Source: Pseudomonas mangiferae (lineage in GTDB: Bacteria > Pseudomonadota > Gammaproteobacteria > Pseudomonadales > Pseudomonadaceae). Taken from it: a DNA stretch of 38,457 nucleotides. The notes under the pieces are model-generated. The model saw only the letters and a program-made list of their open reading frames with translations. It had not been told where the DNA came from and searched no databases. Below are positions 18,677 to 25,959 of this stretch, piece by piece. Position 1 is the stretch's first letter. Every line of letters starts with the position of its first letter. The DNA lies in the NCBI RefSeq assembly GCF_007109405.1, contig NZ_VJOY01000024.1, positions 1-38,457 on the forward strand, read 5' to 3'. A program made the position numbers and the translations under genes.

Positions 18677-18704
18677 TTGACAGGCAAATGCAAACAATTA
18701 TCAA
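18677..18704 (+). promoter_or_regulatory. Promoter of tonB-phuSTUVW overlapping the Fur box
   Basis: A perfect -35 TTGACA (18677-18682) is followed after 16 bp by TATCAA (18699-18704). The predicted start, near 18711, leaves a leader of about 25 nt before tonB. The spacer contains the Fur box, so Fur-Fe would block RNA polymerase. Confidence 0.7.
18684..18702. promoter_or_regulatory. Fur box in the phuR / tonB divergent region
   Basis: The 19-bp stretch GCAAATGCAAACAATTATC matches the Fur consensus GATAATGATAATCATTATC at 13 of 19 positions by my count. It lies between the divergent phuR and tonB genes in an A/T-rich island inside GC-rich DNA. It should give iron repression of both directions. 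Confidence 0.8.
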
Positions 18705-18735
18705 ATAGATTCGTATTTATGAGGTCGAACTGTTG

Positions 18736-19557
18736 ATGCTGCGTCCGTTTCTCTGCCTGTTGCTCTGCGTGGCCCTGCACGTCATGGCCGGCTGGCTGCT
18801 GCGAGACGCTTTCCGGCCGCCGCTTTCGGCGGCGTCGACGAGGCCGGGGCCGGTTTTCCAGGTGAGCCTGGCGCCCTTGCCGGCATCGCCTGCGGCGCCG
18901 ACCGAACCGGCGCTTTCAAAGGCCGCGCCTTCCCTGTCGATTTCTTCCCTAGCGGCTCCTGCCAAGGTGGCAACTCCTGGAGCGGCGATTCTCGCCACGC
19001 CCAGGGCCGAGCCGGCCGTGGCCAGTCGATCCACTGCCCACGCGCCATCGAAGCCGACCCGTCTGCCGCCACCCCGTCGGGAAAGCGCGGCCGTTTCCGG
19101 CCATGCGGTGGCGGCCCGGCGATCCGTTGCGCGGCCGCCGTCCACCCCGGCCGCCTCGCGGCCCCTGTCCGCGCCCGCCGCCTCGGTAGTCGACCGGCAT
19201 CCGGTGGCCGAGCCCACTCCGGACAGCGACTCGTCTGCGCTCGCCCTGGCCAGCCGGCCGCCGGTGGAAGTGTTCAGCCGCAAGCCGGGGTTCCTGCAGC
19301 CGCCGGCGCCCCCGCGCTACCCGTCCCAAGCCCGCCGCCGCAACCAGCAGGGCGTGGTACTGGTGGAGGTCCGCCTGGATGTCCGCGGCCAGCAACGCGG
19401 CCTGACGGTGCTGCGCTCGTCCGGCGTCGGCAGCCTCGATGCGGCCGCCCTGGAGGCGGTCGCCGGCTGGCGCTTCCGGCCGGAAACCGTGGAAGGGCAG
19501 CCGGTGCCCAGCCGCGTCCACATTCCCGTCGAGTTCGCCCTGACGGCGAACCGCTGA
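18736..19557 (+). CDS. tonB: TonB-like energy transducer of the heme locus
   Basis: TonB proteins pass energy from the proton-motive force (ExbB-ExbD) to outer-membrane receptors. This 273-residue protein has one N-terminal membrane anchor (about 4-22), a long Pro/Ala/Ser-rich periplasmic spacer and a C-terminal TonB domain. That domain includes PPRYPSQARRRNQQGVVLVE, GSLDAAALEAVAGWRFRP and a terminal beta strand. The start may be the ATG at 18736 or the TTG one codon earlier (18733), given GAGG at 18721-18724. It is first in the heme operon and divergent from phuR, so it probably serves that receptor. exbB and exbD are not in the window. From memory, P. aeruginosa has phuS directly opposite phuR here, without a tonB. 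Confidence 0.92.
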   Translation: MLRPFLCLLLCVALHVMAGWLLRDAFRPPLSAASTRPGPVFQVSLAPLPASPAAPTEPALSKAAPSLSISSLAAPAKVATPGAAILATPRAEPAVASRSTAHAPSKPTRLPPPRRESAAVSGHAVAARRSVARPPSTPAASRPLSAPAASVVDRHPVAEPTPDSDSSALALASRPPVEVFSRKPGFLQPPAPPRYPSQARRRNQQGVVLVEVRLDVRGQQRGLTVLRSSGVGSLDAAALEAVAGWRFRPETVEGQPVPSRVHIPVEFALTANR

Positions 19558-19574
19558 ACCCCAGGAGATTCCCC

Positions 19575-20642
19575 ATGAGCATCCCGACGTCCGCCGTCGC
19601 CGAACCGTCCCCTCTGTACCAGGCCTGGCAGGCGCTGCGCAGCGAGCAGCCACGCTTGCGCGCCCGCGAGGCTGCCGAGCGCCTGGCGGTCAGCGAGGCC
19701 GAACTGGTGGCCAGTCGTCTCGGTGTCGACGCCGTGCGCCTGCGTCCGGAATGGGCCGCGCTGCTGCCGGCCCTGGGCGAACTGGGCTACATCATGGCCC
19801 TGACCCGTAACGAGCATTGCGTCCACGAGCGTAAGGGCTACTACCGCGAGGTCAGCGTGATGGCCAACGGGCAGATGGGCCTGGTGGTGTCGGCGGACAT
19901 CGACCTGCGTCTGTTCCTCGCCGGCTGGGCCAGCGTGTTCGCCGTCGAGGAGCGGGGCGAGCGCGGGACGCAGCGCAGCATCCAGGTCTTCGACTGGCAG
20001 GGCGTCGCGGTGCACAAGGTCTACATGACCGCCGAGAGCCGGGAGGCGGCCTGGGCGCCGCTGCTGGAGCGGTTTCGCGATGAGACCCAGGACGCCGCCT
20101 TGGCGCTGCGCCCGCGGGCCGAGCCGGAGGCGCCACGCCCCGACGAGCAGGTCGACGTCGCCGCGCTGCGCCAGGGCTGGGCCGCGCTGAAGGACACCCA
20201 TCACTTCTTCGCCCTGCTGAAGAAGCAGGGCGCCGTCCGTACCCAGGCCCTGCGCCTGGCGGGGCGCGAATGGGCCGAACCGCTCGACCCGGGCGCGCTG
20301 CCCTCGCTGCTGGAGACGGCCGCAACGCGCCAGGTGCCGTTGATGGTGTTCGTCGGCAACCGGCATTGCATCCAGATCCACAGCGGGTCGGTGCAGCGCC
20401 TGATGGCCATGGAGGGCTGGTTCAACGTGCTCGACCCGGAATTCAACCTGCACCTGAAGACCCCGGCGGTGCAGCAGCTGTGGCGGGTGCGCAAGCCTAG
20501 CAGCGACGGCATCATCACCAGTTGGGAAGCCTTCGACGCCGAGGGCGAGCTGATCGTACAGCTGTTCGGTGCCCGCAAGCCCGGCGTGGCCGAGCGAGAA
20601 GACTGGCGCGCCCTGGCCGAGGAAGCCGCGGCCCTGTCCTGA
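19575..20642 (+). CDS. phuS: Cytoplasmic heme-trafficking protein PhuS/HemS
   Basis: PhuS binds incoming heme in the cytoplasm and hands it to heme oxygenase. In P. aeruginosa the apo-protein also touches the prrF promoter. The 355-residue protein has the two tandem HemS/ChuX-like halves: YIMALTRNEHCVHERKGYY in the first, with its echo LMVFVGNRHCIQIHSG in the second. His209 and His210 (DTHHFF) match the numbering of the heme ligands described for PhuS. At the third described position, 212, this protein has Phe by direct count. AGGAG lies 10 bp before the ATG, only 17 bp after tonB. Heme oxygenase itself is not in the window. Confidence 0.95.
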   Translation: MSIPTSAVAEPSPLYQAWQALRSEQPRLRAREAAERLAVSEAELVASRLGVDAVRLRPEWAALLPALGELGYIMALTRNEHCVHERKGYYREVSVMANGQMGLVVSADIDLRLFLAGWASVFAVEERGERGTQRSIQVFDWQGVAVHKVYMTAESREAAWAPLLERFRDETQDAALALRPRAEPEAPRPDEQVDVAALRQGWAALKDTHHFFALLKKQGAVRTQALRLAGREWAEPLDPGALPSLLETAATRQVPLMVFVGNRHCIQIHSGSVQRLMAMEGWFNVLDPEFNLHLKTPAVQQLWRVRKPSSDGIITSWEAFDAEGELIVQLFGARKPGVAEREDWRALAEEAAALS

Positions 20643-20689
20643 TCGCGCGCCGGACATTGTCAGAAGGCCGGCCAACCTGCTTTGCTGTA

Positions 20690-20713
20690 GCCGGCATCCA
20701 CGCGGATGCCGGC
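20690..20713 (+). other. Intercistronic stem-loop between phuS and phuT
   Basis: A perfect 10-bp inverted repeat (GCCGGCATCC / GGATGCCGGC) with a 4-nt loop lies 47 bp after the phuS stop and 26 bp before the phuT start. No U-run follows, so it is unlikely to be a full terminator. It could stabilise the upstream tonB-phuS RNA or act as an RNA-processing boundary. Confidence 0.7.
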
Positions 20714-20739
20714 GTCATCCCTCGACCACGGAGCTACTC

Positions 20740-21630
20740 ATGCGCCCAAGCGCCCGACTCGCCGGCCTCTGCGCCGGCCTGCTGTTCAGCCACTTCCTCT
20801 GCGCCGCCGAGGCCCTGCCGCAGCGCTGGGTCAGCGCCGGTGGCAGCCTCAGCGAATGGGTGGTGCGACTGGGCGGGCAGGACAGGCTGGTGGGCGTGGA
20901 CACCACCAGCCAGCATCCCCAGGGCCTGCGCGAGTTGCCCAGCATCGGCTACCAGCGGCAGCTGTCCGCCGAAGGCATCCTCGCCCTGCACCCCGATCTG
21001 CTGCTGGGGTCGGAGGAAATGGGCCCGCCGCCGGTGCTGGAACAACTGCAGGCCGCCGGGGTGCGGATCGAGCGGCTGTCGGCCCGGGCGGACCTGGACG
21101 CGCTGGAGGCGAACCTGCTGCACATCGGCGAGTGGCTGGGCGACCGCCCGGGCGCCGAGCGAGCGGTCGCCGACTACCGCAAAGCCCTGCAGCAGCAGGC
21201 CGACTGGGTGGCCAGGGCCCGCGCCCAGGGCGAGTCGCCCAAGGTGCTGCTGGTGCTCGGCCATGCCGGCAGCGGGCCGATGGCCGCGGGGCGGGACACT
21301 GTCGCCGACTGGCTGATCGAACGGGCCGGCGGGCGCAACGTCGCTACCCACACCGGCTTCAAGGCCCTCTCCGGCGAGGCACTCACCGCCCTCGACCCCG
21401 ACGTGGTGATCTTCGCCGACCGCAGCCTGGAGGGCGATGCCGCCCGGGCGGCGCTGCTGGAACAGAACCCGGCCCTGGCCGCCACCCGCGCCGTCCATGA
21501 CGGTCGCCTGCTGTCCCTCGACCCGACCCTGCTGGTGGGCGGCCTGGGGCCGCGCCTGCCTGACAGCCTGGCCAGCCTGTCCGCCGCCTTCTACCCCGAC
21601 CAGGCTCCGCTTCCCCGGCCCCAGCCATGA
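20740..21630 (+). CDS. phuT: Periplasmic heme-binding protein PhuT
   Basis: PhuT carries heme across the periplasm to the PhuUV ABC transporter. The 296-residue protein belongs to the cluster A-III (BtuF-like) binding proteins. It has a signal peptide ending near residue 23, two Rossmann-like lobes (VVRLGGQDRLVGVDTTSQHP in the first, KALSGEALTALDPDVVIFAD in the second) and a long linking helix. Tyr71 in SIGYQRQLSAEGI falls on the position of the heme-ligating Tyr71 of P. aeruginosa PhuT. The start is the ATG at 20740 (MRPSARLAGL). It overlaps phuU by 4 bp. Confidence 0.95.
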   Translation: MRPSARLAGLCAGLLFSHFLCAAEALPQRWVSAGGSLSEWVVRLGGQDRLVGVDTTSQHPQGLRELPSIGYQRQLSAEGILALHPDLLLGSEEMGPPPVLEQLQAAGVRIERLSARADLDALEANLLHIGEWLGDRPGAERAVADYRKALQQQADWVARARAQGESPKVLLVLGHAGSGPMAAGRDTVADWLIERAGGRNVATHTGFKALSGEALTALDPDVVIFADRSLEGDAARAALLEQNPALAATRAVHDGRLLSLDPTLLVGGLGPRLPDSLASLSAAFYPDQAPLPRPQP

Positions 21631-22664
21631 CGGTGGTCGTCCGTCCGCGCCCACTGTTCGTCGCGCTGGGCCTGCTACTGGCGCTCGCCATCTGGCTGTC
21701 CCTGGCCCTGGGGCCGGTGAGCCTACCCCTGGGCGATACGGTTCGCGCGGGCCTGCGCCTGCTGGGCATGCCCCTGTCCGGCGACGGTCTGGCCCGGGCC
21801 GAGCTGATCCTCGGGCAGATCCGCGTGCCGCGGACCCTGCTGGGCCTCGCCGTGGGGGGCGTGCTGGCGCTGTCGGGGGTGGCGATGCAGGGCCTGTTCC
21901 GTAACCCGCTGGCCGATCCCGGGCTGGTGGGCGTGTCCAGTGGCGCCGCCCTGGGGGCAGCGTTCGCCATCGTCGGCGCCAGTCTGTTCGGGGGATGGCC
22001 GGCCTGGCTCGCTCCCTATGTGCTGTCCCTCAGCGCCTTCGGCGGCGGGCTGGGCGTTACCTGGCTGGTGTACCGTGTCGGCCGCCGCGACGGGCAGACC
22101 AGCGTGGCGACCATGCTGCTGGCGGGAATCGCCCTGACCGCCCTGGCCGGCGCTGCTATCGGCCTGTTCACCTACCTGGCGGACGACGCCACCCTGCGCA
22201 CCCTGACGTTCTGGAACCTCGGCAGCCTCAACGGCGCCAGCTACCCCCGCCTCTGGCCGCTGCTGCTGGTGACCGCGGCGGTGGCGGTGTGGCTGCCTCG
22301 GCGTGCCACGGCCCTCAACGCGCTGCTATTGGGTGAGTCGGAGGCCCGCCACCTGGGCTTCGACATCGAGCGGATCAAGCGCGAACTGGTGTTCTGCACT
22401 GCCCTGGGGGTGGGCGCCGCTGTGGCCGCCGCCGGGATGATCGGCTTCATCGGCCTGGTGGTGCCGCATCTGGTGCGCCTCCTGGTGGGGCCGGACCACC
22501 GGGTATTGCTGCCCGCCTCGCTGCTTGCCGGCGCCGCGCTGCTGCTGCTAGCCGACCTGTTGGCGCGGCTGCTGCTGGCGCCGGCGGAACTGCCCATCGG
22601 TATCGTCACCGCGCTGATCGGCGCGCCGTTCTTCCTTTTTCTGCTGGTGCGAGGGCGCGCCTGA
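21627..22664 (+). CDS. phuU: Heme ABC transporter permease PhuU (FecCD family)
   Basis: PhuU is the inner-membrane permease of the heme importer, working as a dimer with PhuV. The 345-residue protein has about ten membrane segments and family motifs: [46 protein letters not shown] is the FecCD hallmark region near 70-115 (cited in pieces: [34 protein letters not shown]). The ATPase-coupling loop [14 protein letters not shown] is near residues 272-285. It overlaps phuT by 4 bp (ATGA) and phuV by 1 bp (TGATG), so the three are translated as a coupled block. Confidence 0.96.
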   Translation: MTVVVRPRPLFVALGLLLALAIWLSLALGPVSLPLGDTVRAGLRLLGMPLSGDGLARAELILGQIRVPRTLLGLAVGGVLALSGVAMQGLFRNPLADPGLVGVSSGAALGAAFAIVGASLFGGWPAWLAPYVLSLSAFGGGLGVTWLVYRVGRRDGQTSVATMLLAGIALTALAGAAIGLFTYLADDATLRTLTFWNLGSLNGASYPRLWPLLLVTAAVAVWLPRRATALNALLLGESEARHLGFDIERIKRELVFCTALGVGAAVAAAGMIGFIGLVVPHLVRLLVGPDHRVLLPASLLAGAALLLLADLLARLLLAPAELPIGIVTALIGAPFFLFLLVRGRA

Positions 22665-23431
22665 TGCTGCGTACCGAGGGGTTGAGCGTCAGCCGGGGAG
22701 GGCAGTCCGTGCTGGATGGCCTGGACGTGGAACTGCGCGCCGGCGAGGTGCTGGGTGTGCTGGGTCCCAACGGCGCGGGCAAGAGCACGCTGCTGGCGGC
22801 GCTGTGTGGCGAGCTGGCGGTGGAGGCTGGGCGGGTCGAGCTGGCTGGGCGGCCGCTGGCGGACTGGCCAGGGCCGGAACGTGCCCGGCGGTTGGCCGTG
22901 CTGCCCCAGAGCTCCAGCCTGAGCTTCGCCTTCCGGGTCGAGGACGTGGTGGGCATGGGGCGCCTGCCCCACGCCAGCGGGCGCCGCCGGGACGAGGAGA
23001 TCGTCGGGCTGGCCCTGGAGGCCGCCGATGCGGCCTATCTGCACGGGCGCAGCTATCTGGCGCTGTCCGGCGGCGAGCGGCAGCGGGTGCACCTGGCCCG
23101 GGTGCTGGCGCAGCTCTGGCCCGGCGGTGAGGGGCGGGTGCTGTTGCTGGACGAGCCCACGTCGATGCTCGACCCGTTGCACCAGCACACCACCCTGCAG
23201 GCGGTCAGCGACTTCGCCACCCAGGGCGCGGCGGTGCTGGTGATCCTGCACGACCTCAACCTGGCGGCCCGCTACTGCGATCGCCTGGTGCTGCTGCACG
23301 AGGGGCGCGCCCATGCGTCCGGCGCGGTGGACGAGGTCCTACGGGTCGAACCGCTGCGAGCGGTCTTCGGCCTGGACGTACTGGTCCAGCGCCATCCCGA
23401 ACGGGGCCACCCACTGATCGTGGCCCGCTGA
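22664..23431 (+). CDS. phuV: Heme ABC transporter ATP-binding protein PhuV
   Basis: PhuV supplies energy to the heme importer. The 255-residue ATPase has Walker A GPNGAGKS at 34-41, the Q-loop in AVLPQSS, the ABC signature LSGGERQRV starting at residue 134, Walker [14 protein letters not shown] near 162-174 and the switch His in [12 protein letters not shown]. This layout is the HmuV/BtuD type. Its ATG shares one base with the phuU stop. phuW follows after 43 bp. Confidence 0.97.
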   Translation: MLRTEGLSVSRGGQSVLDGLDVELRAGEVLGVLGPNGAGKSTLLAALCGELAVEAGRVELAGRPLADWPGPERARRLAVLPQSSSLSFAFRVEDVVGMGRLPHASGRRRDEEIVGLALEAADAAYLHGRSYLALSGGERQRVHLARVLAQLWPGGEGRVLLLDEPTSMLDPLHQHTTLQAVSDFATQGAAVLVILHDLNLAARYCDRLVLLHEGRAHASGAVDEVLRVEPLRAVFGLDVLVQRHPERGHPLIVAR

Positions 23432-23474
23432 TCCTGTTCACCGGCGCGCGGGTGCGCGTCCTCGAGGTGATTGC

Positions 23475-24353
23475 ATGCGTTCTTTGATCCTGGGGTGCGT
23501 GCTGGTGCTGGGCGCCTGCACCCGTACCCCGCCGTTGCCCGACTGGCAAAGCCCGGAAAAGCGCGACCAGCCGACCGTGGGGCAGATCCGCGACCTGCGC
23601 AGCGGCGCCACCCTGACGCCCGAGGAACTGGTGGCGCGCCTAAGCGACGCCCCGCGGGTGCTGGTGGGCGAGCAGCACGACAATCCCGACCATCACGCCC
23701 TGGAGCGCTGGCTGCTGCAGGCCCTGGACGCGCGCCGGCCCCAGGGCAGCCTGGCGCTGGAAATGCTGGTGCCGGAGCAGCAGGGGCGAGTGGATGCGGT
23801 GCGGGCGGCGTTCCAGCGGGACCAGCTGCCGGCGGACCTGCCTCAGGCGCTGGCCTGGCAGAAGGGGTGGGACTGGACGCTCTACGGCCCTTTGGTCCGG
23901 TATGCCCTCGAACAGCCCTACCCGATGCTGGCGGCCAACCTGGATCGCGCGGAGATCATGGACATCTACACGCGGCGCCCCGACCTGGCCGGGCAAGCGT
24001 CCACAGCGGCACCGGTGCGCCAGGCTCTGCAGGCGCAGATCCGCGATGCCCATTGCGGGCTGCTGCCAGAAACCCAGATGCCGGCCATGCTCGCCGTGCA
24101 GCAGCAACGTGACCGGCGCATGGCCGAACGCCTGCTGGCCGCCCCGCAGCCGACGCTGCTGGTAGCGGGCGCCTACCATGTCCGACGTGACCTGGGCGTG
24201 CCCCTGCATTTGCAGGACCTGCAGCCTGCCTCGGGGGAGGCCGTGCTGATCCTGGCAGAAGTGGGCAAGGCCGTTACCGCGGATGCCGCGGACTACGTCT
24301 GGTACACCCCAGCGGTACCCGAGCAGGACCACTGCGCCCAGCTGCGACGCTGA
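23475..24353 (+). CDS. phuW: ChaN-family heme-related lipoprotein PhuW
   Basis: This is the last gene of the heme operon. The 292-residue protein starts with a lipoprotein signal peptide (lipobox LGAC at 12-15, Cys15 lipidated). Family blocks are RVLVGEQHDNPDHHALE, LALEMLVPEQQ and near the end GAYHVRRDLGVPLHL. ChaN from Campylobacter binds paired hemes, but the exact role of PhuW in heme uptake is not settled. The stop lies about 60 bp from the 3' end of the convergent prrF. A weak hairpin (GCGCGGC / GCCGCGC, 24363-24380) follows, with a poor T-run. Confidence 0.92.
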   Translation: MRSLILGCVLVLGACTRTPPLPDWQSPEKRDQPTVGQIRDLRSGATLTPEELVARLSDAPRVLVGEQHDNPDHHALERWLLQALDARRPQGSLALEMLVPEQQGRVDAVRAAFQRDQLPADLPQALAWQKGWDWTLYGPLVRYALEQPYPMLAANLDRAEIMDIYTRRPDLAGQASTAAPVRQALQAQIRDAHCGLLPETQMPAMLAVQQQRDRRMAERLLAAPQPTLLVAGAYHVRRDLGVPLHLQDLQPASGEAVLILAEVGKAVTADAADYVWYTPAVPEQDHCAQLRR

Positions 24354-24413
24354 ACGCCCCGTGCGCGGCAAGGGCCGCGCTATTGGCTTCAGGGCCGGAC
24401 AAAACAGACAGGC

Positions 24414-24441
24414 AAAAAAAGACCCGGCAAAGTGCCGGGTC
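24414..24441 (-). terminator. Terminator of prrF
   Basis: A 9-bp stem (GACCCGGCA / TGCCGGGTC) with a 3-nt loop is followed on the minus strand by seven Ts. This is a textbook Rho-independent terminator. On the plus strand no T-run follows, so it would not stop transcription coming from phuW. Confidence 0.93.
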
Positions 24442-24523
24442 AATAACCGTGATTAGCCTGATGAGGAGATAATCTGAAGTCCAACGAATGGGCCTCATTT
24501 TATCGGCTGATCTCGCGACCAGT
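24414..24523 (-). ncRNA. prrF: PrrF iron-responsive small RNA (single copy)
   Basis: PrrF sRNAs are made when iron is scarce and, with Hfq, repress mRNAs of iron-rich proteins (sodB, sdh, TCA enzymes) and, through ant/cat genes, protect quinolone-signal synthesis. The minus strand starts ACTGGTCGCGAGA and contains the conserved core CCCATTCGTTGGACTTCAG and TTATCTCCTCATCAGGCTAA, ending in a terminator hairpin with seven Ts. This matches P. aeruginosa PrrF1 as I recall it. It lies between phuW and cbpA, the same place as prrF1-prrF2. About 110 nt. Only one copy is present here, with no second promoter or terminator pair, so the read-through PrrH RNA of P. aeruginosa cannot form. Confidence 0.95.
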
Positions 24524-24528
24524 TGAGT

Positions 24529-24558
24529 TAATAATAACCATTCTCATTGCAGAGTCAA
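24529..24558 (-). promoter_or_regulatory. prrF promoter with overlapping Fur box
   Basis: On the minus strand the -35 TTGACT (24558-24553) and -10 TATTAA (24534-24529) are 18 bp apart and point to a start at about 24523. The Fur box TGCAATGAGAATGGTTATT (24551-24533) matches the consensus at 12 of 19 positions by my count and fills the spacer. This fits repression by Fur-Fe. Confidence 0.88.
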
Positions 24559-24611
24559 GTACTTCTTGCGAATTATTTTCATCTGGCTGGCCTCTCGCCA
24601 GCTCCATACGA

Positions 24612-24637
24612 AAAAGCCCGGCCTAGACCGGGCTTTT
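24612..24637 (-). terminator. Terminator of cbpA
   Basis: A 10-bp inverted repeat (AAAAGCCCGG / CCGGGCTTTT) with a 6-nt loop lies 13 bp after the cbpA stop. Both strands give a T-run after the stem, five Ts on the minus strand, so it could work in both directions and insulate prrF from cbpA. Confidence 0.9.
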
Positions 24638-24650
24638 CGCTGTGAGGGCG

Positions 24651-25466
24651 TCACGCAGGCTTCTTGTCATCTTCGCTTTCGGTGCGCCGCAGCTGGGTGA
24701 CTTCCTTGTTCAGCAGGTCGATGCGCCGGGCCATGCTTTCGATGAGGCTGTGAGCGATGCGCGGGTTGCTCTGCATGAGGCTGAGGAATTGCTCCTTGGG
24801 GATCACCATCACCGTGCAGGGCTCGCTGGCGATCACCGTGGCGCTGCGCTTCTCGCGGGTGAAGACCGCCATGGCGCCGAAGATCTCGTCCTTCTGCACG
24901 TCACCCACCTTCTGGCCCGCGACGAACGCCTCGGCATGGCCCTCGATGATGATGAAGACGTGGTCTGCCTCGTCGCCCTGGTGGATCAGCTCTTCGCCGG
25001 TGGCGAAGTGCTGGAAACCGGTGGCCGGACGGATTTCCGGCTGCTTGAGCCGCGCCAGGGCATCGGACAGCAGGGCAGTGTGCCCGACCAGGTACTGGAT
25101 GAACAGCTCCTGGCGTTGTTCGCTGGCGTAGATGTGGCGGAAGACTTCGGTGCGGGAGTAGGGGATCAGCCGCAGCGGTTCATCGCTGCTGTAGCGGCAA
25201 CTGGGCAGGTCGATGCCCTGGCGCAGCCCCACCAGGTCGCCCTCCTGGAGGTAGAACAGCGGGCGTTCGTCGACCACCGCGTGCAGCAGGCCGTTGTCGA
25301 TGATGTACAGGCGGTTGCCGGGCAGCACCCGGGCCAGGTCGTCGGCGCGCTCCAGGCTAACGGGTTCGCCGCAGGGTTCGAGGCCATCGAGCAACTGCGC
25401 GGGGATGCTTTGCAGTCGATTGATCAGCTGATCGGCGTAGGCCGGTTGCTCCCCGAGTAGGTACAT
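24651..25466 (-). CDS. cbpA: Cyclic nucleotide-binding domain protein (CbpA-like)
   Basis: This 271-residue protein matches the gene beside prrF in P. aeruginosa, cAMP-binding protein A, a cytoplasmic or pole-localised cAMP effector of unclear output. The C-terminal half is a cNMP-binding beta roll (about 155-245): GEELIHQGDEADHVFIIIEG, VGDVQKDEIFGAMAVFTREKRSATV and TVMVIPKEQFLSLM. The N-terminal half is a degenerate second cNMP-like region (LYIIDNGLLHAVV, GDLVGLRQG). There is no DNA-binding domain. The phosphate-binding Arg is kept (KRSATV), but the usual Glu of FGE is Ala (FGA). The start is the ATG at 25466 (MYLLGEQPAY). Confidence 0.9.
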   Translation of the reverse strand: MYLLGEQPAYADQLINRLQSIPAQLLDGLEPCGEPVSLERADDLARVLPGNRLYIIDNGLLHAVVDERPLFYLQEGDLVGLRQGIDLPSCRYSSDEPLRLIPYSRTEVFRHIYASEQRQELFIQYLVGHTALLSDALARLKQPEIRPATGFQHFATGEELIHQGDEADHVFIIIEGHAEAFVAGQKVGDVQKDEIFGAMAVFTREKRSATVIASEPCTVMVIPKEQFLSLMQSNPRIAHSLIESMARRIDLLNKEVTQLRRTESEDDKKPA

Positions 25467-25571
25467 GACTGGATTTCCTTGAACTGGCTGGTCTGGCGAA
25501 ACGCACGAACGTCCCTGAAACAATAGGTCGGTCGCCGCCCGGCGTAAATTACCGGATGCTCGGCGTGTGAG

Positions 25572-25844
25572 CTAACTCTTGTTACGCGGCGAAATATTGT
25601 CCAGCTGGCCGTTGAGCTCGGCCTTGTGGGTCGAGCTGAGTTCGCCCCAGTGTACATCCAGCAGCGCGCCCTCGATGGCGTACAGCAACACTTTCGATGC
25701 GCGAAAGCCACGTTCCCGGACGGCCCGGTAGGCCGCCACCGAACCGACACGGCGCAAGTCCGCGCCGGTATGGATGCCTACCGCGTGCAGCCACTGGGCG
25801 GAGGTCTTGCCGAGGTTCTTCAGCAACTGCAGGTCGTCGTTCAT
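25572..25844 (-). CDS. Stand-alone TfoX C-terminal domain protein
   Basis: A 90-residue protein that is essentially only the TfoX/Sxy C-terminal domain, a helix-hairpin-helix-like fold: LKNLGKTSAQWLHAVGIHTGADLRRVGSVAAYRAVR. The N-terminal TfoX domain is absent, so it cannot be assumed to regulate competence. Such single-domain versions are common in Pseudomonas and have no assigned role. The ATG at 25844 (MNDDLQLLKN) has GGAGG just 4 nt upstream, a tight spacing. It lies upstream of cbpA on the same strand, 105 bp away. Confidence 0.88.
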   Translation of the reverse strand: MNDDLQLLKNLGKTSAQWLHAVGIHTGADLRRVGSVAAYRAVRERGFRASKVLLYAIEGALLDVHWGELSSTHKAELNGQLDNISPRNKS

Positions 25845-25959
25845 CGGGCCTCCTTGCACGGACTGATCGCGGGAATGCAGCGGGGTGGACTCTCGACGGC
25901 GGTCCGGAGGACGTCACGGCCCGGTGGGGCGGCTGCCGCGGCGCGGCACCGGCCGTCCG

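Noticed and set aside
16193-18736. 847-codon open frame on the plus strand across phuR
   Set aside because: Val/Ala/Gly/Gln-rich antisense shadow of the receptor gene. No domain is recognisable, and it crosses the Fur box region.
24363-24380. Hairpin after phuW as a full terminator
   Set aside because: The 7-bp stem is real, but it is followed by TATTGGC rather than a T-run, so I did not list it as a terminator.
25555-25590. Possible Vfr (CRP-like) site upstream of cbpA
   Set aside because: Only a half-site (GTGTGAGCT) is visible, with no matching second half at the right spacing.
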